DNA from: Nematocida parisii ERTm1
Lineage: Eukaryota > Microsporidia
Assembly: GCF_000250985.1 (NCBI RefSeq)
Contig: NW_013524646.1
Coordinates: 62,001 to 126,000 of the forward strand
DNA: 64,000 bases
Direction of reading: 5' to 3'
In this document: positions 57,155-64,000 of the stretch, piece after piece
How the letters are laid out: each line of letters begins with the position of its first letter
How positions within the stretch are numbered: position 1 is the first letter of the stretch
Made by a program: the position numbers and the translations under genes
Notes under the pieces: model-generated
Seen by the model: only the letters and a program-made list of their open reading frames with translations
Told to the model about the DNA's origin: nothing
Databases searched by the model: none

Positions 57155-58672
57155 TTATTCAAGGCGCAGGTTAAGTACCTTAGCAGATGCTATTTTAATT
57201 AGATCTGACTTAAATGCATCGGTTTTAATAAGCATCTTTAGATCCTCTGGAGATTGGTAAGATTCTCCTAAATATAGGGCAGCTAATCCTGCAACATGGG
57301 GGGCTGCCATTGATGTTCCAGATAGTTCTCGCATGGTATTATTTAGGAATGAACTTCGTATTCCAACTCCTGGTGCATATACATCTACACAGGGACCAGT
57401 ATTGCTAAACTCTGCAATTTCATCATTTTTGTCAATAGCTCCTACAGTAATTACCTTCGTAATTGAGGCAGGAGAATACTCACATGCATTAGAAGCATTG
57501 TTGCCCCCTGCTGCTATTATTACGAGTCCCGTGCCTACTGCTTTTTTTGCTATCTCCTTTAGTACTTCACTCTTAACCCCGCCAAGGCTCATGTTGATTA
57601 TAGCCTTTGGGTGCTTTTCTGTTTTAATTCTCTGGTGATGTGACTTCATTGCATATATTAATCCTAAAACTGCATATTCTGTGCTTCCCTTTCCCTCATC
57701 GGTTAATATCTTTACAGGAATTAGCGTTGCATTAGAAGCAACGCCAACTGTCTTGCCTCCAATTATTCCTGCACAGTGTGTGCCGTGGCCATGGTCATCC
57801 ATTGCATCAAGGTTTCCGCCAACAATATTTATCCCCTTCTTTACTCTACCCTTTAGCTCATCGTGTGTGTCCTCTATCCCTGTGTCCAACACGTATACAT
57901 AAACCCCACTGCCTGCACTTTTTGGATATACAAAAGTGTCTTCGCTATATATCTTGCTGCCCTGTGCTAGCCGGCTCAGCCCCCACGGAGTATCCACTCT
58001 TGCTTTTAAGTTGCTGGCTGTGAATGGATAGTGCAGCTTCTTTATTGCTGCTGCATACTCTTTCTCTCCTGTCAGCTCTCTGGTGTGTGGGATGGGCATT
58101 GGAGTAATGCTAATGGGCTTTGACTTGATTCTTTGGGTAGAAGAAAATCTTCTTGAACTGAATTTAAAAAGTGGATGCGGCTTGTTTCTATGCTTCCGGA
58201 ATATTTTTTTAACTGGATTCTTTCTGAAGTGCCTTCTCCCTTTTAATACATTGGCGTGCGCAGATAGATCTTCCCTATTATGCTCTGTAGAAATTGAAAT
58301 TGTGCTTGGGCTGACCTCTGAAGGAGCATATAATAGCTTGTACTCCTCTCGAGTGAGCATAAGGTCGGGCATTCCTGCCGACAGAGACTCGCCCATGCTC
58401 AGCTGAATTGTATACTCTTTATTCTCTTCAACCACAAGCACATCGCTTCTTTTTCTAAGCTGTGCCGCCTCGCTTTCTGAAATGTCTGCGGTATATCCTT
58501 TTAATCCACCCACACCAAACCCTTTAATAGTATGCTCTGGAATATTACTGGCTTTTATCCACTCTTCATGGCTTTGAATGCTTTCTGCAGAGAGGTCGTC
58601 TTTAAGCAGGACAATATGCCTTTTGGCTAGACAAATGCCAAGAAATAGAACTATGCTGTATGCTGCTATCAT
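57155..58672 (-). CDS. Secreted subtilisin-like serine protease
   Basis: This protein of about 505 aa is a peptidase family S8 enzyme. The signal peptide is MIAAYSIVLFLGICLA (start at 58672; an upstream ATG at 58717 would put 15 polar residues before it). The prodomain (~residues 20-110) fits the I9 inhibitor (HIVLLKDDLSA ... KGYTADIS ... VLVVEENKEYTI). The catalytic triad is Asp in YVLDTGIEDTH, His in DDHGHGTHCAG and Ser in SGTSMAAPHVAG, with the oxyanion Asn in AAGGNNAS. The lead-in between prodomain and catalytic domain is long and basic (~residues 155-200). Microsporidia have such proteases at the spore wall and in germination. Confidence 0.92.
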   Translation of the reverse strand: MIAAYSIVLFLGICLAKRHIVLLKDDLSAESIQSHEEWIKASNIPEHTIKGFGVGGLKGYTADISESEAAQLRKRSDVLVVEENKEYTIQLSMGESLSAGMPDLMLTREEYKLLYAPSEVSPSTISISTEHNREDLSAHANVLKGRRHFRKNPVKKIFRKHRNKPHPLFKFSSRRFSSTQRIKSKPISITPMPIPHTRELTGEKEYAAAIKKLHYPFTASNLKARVDTPWGLSRLAQGSKIYSEDTFVYPKSAGSGVYVYVLDTGIEDTHDELKGRVKKGINIVGGNLDAMDDHGHGTHCAGIIGGKTVGVASNATLIPVKILTDEGKGSTEYAVLGLIYAMKSHHQRIKTEKHPKAIINMSLGGVKSEVLKEIAKKAVGTGLVIIAAGGNNASNACEYSPASITKVITVGAIDKNDEIAEFSNTGPCVDVYAPGVGIRSSFLNNTMRELSGTSMAAPHVAGLAALYLGESYQSPEDLKMLIKTDAFKSDLIKIASAKVLNLRLE

Positions 58673-59058
58673 TGTATCTTTGCTCTTCCATTTCTTTAAA
58701 TATACCAGCTCACACAATGTAGCAGCCTATATATGTGTTTCTTTCACTTTCTCACATACATTTAATATAAAACCCTCCAATAATATCCACTGCTGTGTTT
58801 ACACGCCCAAACATTCTACAACACCATGGATACGTACTTTGGCAGGATCAGTGCTATAAAAGTGGACGGCGTGTAATTCACGCAATGCACAAGCTGATAT
58901 AAACACTCCACTCTACTTTATTCAATTACTTTATACAGGAAAAAGTTGCTATTCTAGAACAGATGTTATGAAGAATGGTGTAGCAAAAATATTTAAAACT
59001 ATACCAGAAGTCTATAATGCAGTTATTATTAAGATATACAATCACATTTATTTGATTA
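58673..59058. other. Intergenic between two same-strand secreted genes
   Basis: About 385 bp. A TTATTCAATTACTTTATAC run and CATACATTTAATATAAAACC near 58757 are AT-rich promoter-like sequence for the subtilisin gene. No gene seen. Confidence 0.4.
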
Positions 59059-61077
59059 TTAGACAAAGAAAATATAGTATACAGATGAGCATATACTTAT
59101 TATAGCAAAGGCTATTGCCACCATACTTATAACGGTTTTTGTTCCTGAGCTGAATGAGCTAGAATCATCTGCCTTAGCCTTCTTAACAAATACACCAGCT
59201 GATTTCTTAGACTTGTTTTTGCCAGAGTTCTTTGAACCTATGTTTTTGTTAACATTACCTTTTTCATCCACAGGGCACTCTCCAGTGAATTTATCTATAA
59301 AGCAGTCATTGTCATTGCAGTGTGATTTTAGCAATTCTTCAATGCAGGCACACCCAATGACCTGCACTCTATCGGCCTGGGCACACTCAGTGTTTGTGTT
59401 CCACACTACAATTGAGTTGTGTGGGATCTTGCTTACAGTACACCTACTGTGCTCATACACCTGCTCGCCACATGAACATCCCAGAATGACCTTCTTGAAG
59501 TTGTTGCAAAGTGCAGGAGATGCAATAATTATCTTTTCAAGATCCTGCTTTGAAGCATTCTTCTTTATGAAGGGTGAGTGTGCATCAATGTATGCGAGGT
59601 ATCCAAGGATTTTCTCATAGTTTATCTTTAACTTGTGAGTTCCGTATAAAACCTGCACAACGTAGTAGTAAATAGATGAGGATAGAATCTTGTGGTTTTC
59701 TCTGTTCTTAATTGCATATGCAATGCCCGGCTCAATCACTTGCTGGATATTTGTTATATCTCTGTATGTCTTCTTATCTAGTGGCAGCTGAGATACTTCA
59801 ATTATCAGCGATTGCAGTGCAAACATAAGGATTTCTAATGATTCAATGTTATTTGCATCATACTTGCACTTTTCATCGAAGATGTGTGCGATAGTGATCT
59901 CCCCGTATTGATTTGAAAATTCTGGGGCCATCTCCTTTATATGCATTTTGTTGGGTGTTTCTAAATACTTACTTGGAATAATATCGCCCAGACCCAGGTT
60001 GTACATATTCTTCTCTAGGTTGGTCTTTGTGACAAATACACTCTCGGAGTTAATGATAGCTCCATTTTTGTTGAATGAATAAGTAGGTTTATCAGAGCAC
60101 AGATTCTTGTTTGCTGACTTGCTCTTGAATTTCTTTAGCAGCACGGTATTAATCAATTTTCTGTCCATGAAAGCTTCTACCATCTTGGAAAACAGAATGC
60201 TTTGAAGGTTCGCTGTGTCAATGTCAATATACTTTATTTTGGGCATTTCATTTTGCTGAGAGTAATTAAAGAGGCTTGTCGACATAAAATCTGGAATTAA
60301 TTTTTTTACACATATATTGTTCTTGTATAGAACGTTCTGGATTGGATCATGCTTCTCTATACTGTATTCTACCATCAGAGAGTCTGGATAGCGCACATGC
60401 TGGTTTATGATCGTAGTTGTGTCCTTAGCCATATCAAAGGTAGGGATGAAGTACTCCTTGCGCAGCTGTATGGTAATCCTTCTGTGCTCTGGCTTCACTG
60501 TGCACTTTAAATCATCAAAGGTCATGCAAGCATTATTATTAAACATATTTTTCAGAGCAAAAGTAAAGTATTTTATGATACTATTCATAGGGATCAGCAT
60601 ACCAATTATATTTTCTTCTGGTGAGAATAAAATCTTTTCAACCTCTACATCTGTATTAATGGGAAGAAGAGTCAGGTGAAGACCTTTAATCCGTTTAAGA
60701 GTGCTAGCAGAAAATTCAATTCCAACCATTTCATCACTGAAAATGTTAAGTTTGTCTATGCACTCAAGCATCATATAGTTTCTTAATGATATGTGCACTG
60801 TGATGTAATCTGTGTTGTCATCTATGACCTGAACATCCATAGGAATAGAAGATGCAATGTGAACACTTTTTAAAAAATCTGGTTTAGTATTTTTTTCAGT
60901 TGTAGTAAGCGGACTATACATATTGTTCTTAGATACATCAGGAGATGGCTTTTTACTTCTGAGGTCCCAAATTCTGTTTCTGTTAATTTCCTCGTTCTTA
61001 ATGCACACACTGTGTCTTGCTGCAAGTATAAGTAAAATAATACTTGTTCCAATGAAGGACAACTTTACCATGTGCAA
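59059..61077 (-). CDS. Type I membrane protein, putative surface protein
   Basis: This 672-aa protein starts with a signal peptide (MHMVKLSFIGTSIILLILAARHSVC) and ends with one membrane span (~650-668, VISMVAIAFAIISICSSVYYIFFV), so the bulk is extracellular or lumenal. The ectodomain is not obviously repetitive and has few cysteines until a cluster near residues 545-605 (CNNF, GCSCGEQ, SRCTV, NTECAQ, GCACIEELLKSHCNDNDCF, GECPVDE), which looks like a small disulfide-rich module. The stretch before the span (~605-650) is Lys/Ser rich. I do not recognise the family. It follows the subtilisin gene on the same strand. A surface or spore-wall role is inferred from topology. Confidence 0.7.
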   Translation of the reverse strand: MHMVKLSFIGTSIILLILAARHSVCIKNEEINRNRIWDLRSKKPSPDVSKNNMYSPLTTTEKNTKPDFLKSVHIASSIPMDVQVIDDNTDYITVHISLRNYMMLECIDKLNIFSDEMVGIEFSASTLKRIKGLHLTLLPINTDVEVEKILFSPEENIIGMLIPMNSIIKYFTFALKNMFNNNACMTFDDLKCTVKPEHRRITIQLRKEYFIPTFDMAKDTTTIINQHVRYPDSLMVEYSIEKHDPIQNVLYKNNICVKKLIPDFMSTSLFNYSQQNEMPKIKYIDIDTANLQSILFSKMVEAFMDRKLINTVLLKKFKSKSANKNLCSDKPTYSFNKNGAIINSESVFVTKTNLEKNMYNLGLGDIIPSKYLETPNKMHIKEMAPEFSNQYGEITIAHIFDEKCKYDANNIESLEILMFALQSLIIEVSQLPLDKKTYRDITNIQQVIEPGIAYAIKNRENHKILSSSIYYYVVQVLYGTHKLKINYEKILGYLAYIDAHSPFIKKNASKQDLEKIIIASPALCNNFKKVILGCSCGEQVYEHSRCTVSKIPHNSIVVWNTNTECAQADRVQVIGCACIEELLKSHCNDNDCFIDKFTGECPVDEKGNVNKNIGSKNSGKNKSKKSAGVFVKKAKADDSSSFSSGTKTVISMVAIAFAIISICSSVYYIFFV

Positions 61078-61728
61078 ACTCTCTTCTGCACATATTTATA
61101 CACTAAAAATGATAGATGAATATCATAAATACAAGAAACAAACAAAGAGTGACAGTCTAAAACAAACAAAACAATATAAAAATAAAAACAAAAACAGCAA
61201 AATATCTTAATGTAAACAAACGCCCAGGGAAATAATAAACATCTAAAAAGCGTAAAAACAAACAAAAATCAATAATTCATAAAAATACACCTGCATGAAA
61301 ATTATTGCCAGAAATACTCTTAGCATACTGGATTCCTACTGGATTATATGCACTTTATTATATTTTTAATTTAGCTAGAACTGGATACGTACATAATTAA
61401 TTTATAAATGTGCTTAAACAATTCATTGAATATATTCATGTATTTAATTACACGGGCTGCTTCGGATTAACTAGCTGAAATTAAAAATAATTTTACTTAT
61501 TTTCAATTATAAACACTCTATAACTATTCCAGAATAAATTATAATTTTTGAGAGTATTCATAATATTATTTCGGGTTATATACAAACCATTTAACATATC
61601 TTGTCTATGAATATTTCGTGCTATGTTAAATACATATTTGTTCTTCTGAGTTGTTTATATGGGCTTATATACGATTATGCAAACAATATCTACATATAGA
61701 TTTATTTCCGGTTACTAAAAGTTTTATA
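61078..61728. other. Intergenic with a TAACCCGA unit
   Basis: About 650 bp of AT-rich sequence, including TTTCGGGTTATATA (61569-61582), an element in reverse orientation, 150 bp before the next gene. No supported frame. Confidence 0.55.
61569..61582 (-). repeat. TAACCCGA element
   Basis: Single reverse unit, TTTCGGGTTATATA, between divergent type I membrane protein and tail-anchored genes. Confidence 0.65.
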
Positions 61729-62691
61729 ATGAACCAGATTAAAGAAGAGACTCTTCCAAATAAAGAAGATCCTGATATAACTCGAAATAGTCTAAAAGCA
61801 CTGGGCTGCGCGTTTACAGATGAAAACTCAGCAAGTTTTCAGGAAACAGATTCTTCTAACTGTACACAAAACAAGATCCTGCAATCACAACATAAATCAT
61901 CTTTTAATACTATACTGAACACGTATTGCACAAACACAGATAATATATTACAGGAGAAGCTGTGTGTGTCACTCTATTGGTTCAGTGTCTTAAAGCCTGT
62001 TCTTATTGTATTTATAGAAAGGCTGAATAAAGAAAAATATATACCAGAGACAGTAAATATATTTGCTATAAGACCAAATGGTGTGACAAATTTAGATTAT
62101 GCAATATACTTGCTACTAGAGCACAAATGGGTTCTACGCAGAATACACTCTATCAGCAATTCAGAACTATCTCATATCCTAACTGTGCAAGATACACATC
62201 TTCTTAGGCAGCTTTACAGGGACAAGGACCGCATACATAATATACTGCAAGAACTTCACAATATAATCTATGCCGCCTCAGATGCTAGTAGTGAATTCAC
62301 ACCAAACACATACACACGATATTTTGTCGATCCAAATTCCATAAATAATTCTAGTTATTACTCTTTACAGCAAAGAATAAAAGCTATTAATAATAGACTC
62401 CACAGATTCTTAATAAAGAATGATCTCACCAGAGAAGAGAAAGAATACGTCACAAATAGAATAAAAAAACACATATTCGTGCTGTCTTGTGCTAATGATA
62501 CTTCAAATCGCTCAATACATCTAAATCATTCAACCCAAAATTTAAATAATTCAGGCCATACGGATTTGCTTATGTCCTCTGAGTCCACAATGGATTCTGT
62601 GCTAAAAGACATTATTATTATTCGAATGCGCGCGTGTTTGCTTATTATGGTAAGTTGTTTGGCATTTTTCCTATGCTTTATTTCTGATTGA
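61729..62691 (+). CDS. Tail-anchored protein of unknown function
   Basis: This 320-aa protein has a single C-terminal hydrophobic span (ACLLIMVSCLAFFLCFISD). The N-terminal ~60 residues are polar; the middle (~70-260) is helical with hydrophobic patches (CVSLYWFSVLKPVLIVFIERL and NLDYAIYLLLEHKWVLRRI). The open frame begins at a TTG (61651), and the first ATG at 61729 is used. C-terminal placement of the span resembles SNAREs, but no heptad zero-layer motif is clear. Identity unknown. Confidence 0.55.
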   Translation: MNQIKEETLPNKEDPDITRNSLKALGCAFTDENSASFQETDSSNCTQNKILQSQHKSSFNTILNTYCTNTDNILQEKLCVSLYWFSVLKPVLIVFIERLNKEKYIPETVNIFAIRPNGVTNLDYAIYLLLEHKWVLRRIHSISNSELSHILTVQDTHLLRQLYRDKDRIHNILQELHNIIYAASDASSEFTPNTYTRYFVDPNSINNSSYYSLQQRIKAINNRLHRFLIKNDLTREEKEYVTNRIKKHIFVLSCANDTSNRSIHLNHSTQNLNNSGHTDLLMSSESTMDSVLKDIIIIRMRACLLIMVSCLAFFLCFISD

Positions 62692-62914
62692 TCCTTCTAA
62701 GTCAATTGTAGATACTTTACTAAATGATATTATAATTTTATGCCTGTTACATTCTTACTTTTTTATAAATCATTCCATGTTCTTTATATATTTTACTATT
62801 CAAATGCACCACTAAATATTAATTAAATAATTTATTATAGAAAGAACTACCAGAGACAACTTAATTCTACATTAGTCTATATTTACACTGTAAACACTTA
62901 CTTTATACTTTAGA

Positions 62915-63232
62915 CTATATTCCGGCTAGAAATGCATCTATGTCATATGACTCTCTTACATAAACATTCTTATAGATAGATCCTATGGGAAATTTGGTTG
63001 TTTCCCGGCACTTTGTGCAAGTGACAAAGAATTCATTTTTATTTACTCTCACAGTACAATTCACTACAGGAATATTTACTTTTTTACAGTTAAAGCAAAT
63101 AACAGTTTTATCAGAAAGAGACAGCTCTTCAGAGGAATTCTTCAGAATATTTCCTAACTTAGAAATAAACAACGAATCAAGCCCATTCTTGTTGTACCAT
63201 AAAATAAGACTACAAAAGTATTCAAGAAGCAT
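62915..63232 (-). CDS. Rpr2/Rpp21-like RNase P protein subunit
   Basis: This 105-aa protein has two cysteine pairs in the Rpr2/Rpp21/Snm1 arrangement: VICFNCKKVNIPVVN then VRVNKNEFFVTCTKCRETTKFPIG (CxxC ... CxxC with a beta hairpin between). The N-terminal ~40 residues are helical as in that family. Rpr2-type proteins bind a zinc ion and contact RNase P or MRP RNA. It is smaller than yeast Rpr2 (144 aa). The start codons of this gene and SMC2 lie 17 bp apart on opposite strands. Other small zinc-ribbon proteins cannot be excluded. Confidence 0.45.
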   Translation of the reverse strand: MLLEYFCSLILWYNKNGLDSLFISKLGNILKNSSEELSLSDKTVICFNCKKVNIPVVNCTVRVNKNEFFVTCTKCRETTKFPIGSIYKNVYVRESYDIDAFLAGI

Positions 63233-63249
63233 TCGTAAATAAAATTTTA

Positions 63250-64000
63250 ATGCATTTGGAAAGCATTGAGGTAGAAGGATTCAAAAGTTATGGAACAAGA
63301 ACGGTGATAAGTCCCATGGACAAGTCATTTACAGCAATAACCGGGTTAAATGGAACAGGAAAAAGCAATATTCTTGATGCCATTTGCTTTGTGCTTGGTG
63401 TAGATACTCCTCGTCTTTTAAGGAGCAGCAGTATGAAAGATTTGATATTCAAACAGTCAAAGACCACGAGCGGGTCAGCAAAGGTTTCCTTGGTCTTCAA
63501 CAATAAAGAGAAAGAGCGGGGCCCAATAGGATATACAGAGGTTGACACAATAAAGTTAACCAGAGTAATAACAGAGGACGGGAAGACAAAATATCTTCTT
63601 AATGATCACAATGTAAGTACCAAGACGGTTACTCGTCTGCTGCAGTGTGTGGGTCTATCTTCTAGCAAGGCTGGGTATACCCCAGGCGGCGGCAGAGTAG
63701 AAAAGCAGGCGCCGTACTTTATAGTCATGCAGGGCCGGGTCAGTCGAATATTGTCAATGAAAAGCACGCAATTTCTGACGCTTTTAGAAGAGTGTTCTGG
63801 TACAAGTGTGTACAGGACAGAAAAGTACAAGGCGTACAGCACTCTAGAAAAGAAGCAAAAAAAGCTTCTGGAAACAAAAGACACACTCTCTAAAACAATA
63901 TTTCCATTTTTAGAAAGATTGAGAAAGGAGAGAGATGATTACTATGCACACAAGGAGGCAGCAGAGAAGAAACTAGCGCTTGAAGCCGCGCTTGTTAAGT
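63250..64000 (+). CDS. SMC2: Condensin subunit SMC2 (N-terminal part, runs off window)
   Basis: The first ~250 residues of an SMC ATPase, open to the window end. The Walker A motif GLNGTGKSN is at ~32-40 within [27 protein letters not shown], and the following [23 protein letters not shown] and [17 protein letters not shown] segments match Smc2 rather than Smc1, Smc3 or Smc4 ([22 protein letters not shown] ... ASVTIVFDN...IGYE). The conserved [18 protein letters not shown] is present. Before it lies an insertion of about 14 residues ([17 protein letters not shown]) not seen in typical Smc2. Smc2 pairs with Smc4 in condensin to compact chromosomes. It shares a 17-bp promoter gap with the Rpr2-like gene. 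Confidence 0.9.
   Translation, partial: [250 protein letters not shown]

Noticed and set aside
1..64000. tRNA genes
   Set aside because: I looked for GGTTCGA-type B boxes in intergenic regions on both strands and found no convincing A-box/B-box pair; this is a visual scan, so a tRNA could be missed.
1..64000. Transposons, retroelements, viral genes or CRISPR arrays
   Set aside because: No transposase, reverse transcriptase or capsid-type motifs and no evenly spaced identical repeats with unique spacers were seen.

Overview
The window looks like part of a microsporidian nuclear genome, most likely a nematode-infecting genus such as Nematocida (inference). It is AT-rich and all genes appear single-exon. 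Eukaryotic housekeeping proteins are shorter than their yeast orthologues (for example Sda1 549 aa, Cse1 802, Spb1 570, and Noc4-like 244). Adjacent genes are sometimes separated by only 17 to 33 bp. AAATTT-like signals sit just before many start codons, as known for microsporidia. Two paralogous proteins with N-terminal hydrophobic signals resemble the lineage-specific large secreted gene families described for Nematocida. I see no bacterial operons, tRNAs, transposons or CRISPR arrays.

Layout. 1-8.8 kb: a large orphan protein cut by the window edge, then a DED1-like RNA helicase, a CAF-1 WD40 subunit (CAC2) and beta'-COP (SEC27). 8.9-18.5 kb: a lineage-specific block with an AT-rich degenerate satellite, a 960-aa protein ending in a RhoGAP-like domain, a large-family secreted protein and an ABCG-type transporter whose ATPase motifs are eroded. 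18.5-29.6 kb: TAN1 and SPB1 start 28 bp apart, followed by MED31, a NEDD8/RUB1 modifier, two low-complexity proteins (one with a long D-K/R-x tripeptide repeat), cytosolic AsnRS, uL5 (RPL11), NIF3 and a SNU13-like L7Ae protein. 29.9-34.2 kb: a second large-family protein and a cysteine-containing secreted protein with valine/alanine/proline repeats. 34.5-50.8 kb: CSE1, an RRN3-like factor, a PX-like protein, a Mis18-like protein, a NOC4-like protein, SDA1, a tubby-like protein, HAM1, NOP2, a SANT-repeat protein interrupted by a homopolymer frameshift, and proteasome beta2 (PUP1). 51.4-64 kb: a tail-anchored protein, a GC-rich structured segment that is probably a non-coding RNA, a coiled-coil protein diverging from a two-span membrane protein, SPT3, a secreted subtilisin, a type I membrane protein, another tail-anchored protein, an Rpr2/Rpp21-like zinc protein and the start of SMC2.

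Functional themes. Ribosome biogenesis is strongly represented (SPB1, NOP2, SDA1, NOC4-like, RRN3-like, SNU13-like, uL5). So are chromatin and transcription (CAC2, SPT3, MED31, Mis18-like, SMC2, SANT protein). A secreted or surface set (two large-family proteins, the repeat protein, subtilisin and type I membrane protein) probably faces the host or spore surface. A short element, TAACCCGA(A/T)(A/T), often as a 10-bp-period tandem pair, recurs in about twenty intergenic places and several times contains the stop codon of the neighbouring gene. It is the most distinctive unexplained pattern in the window.
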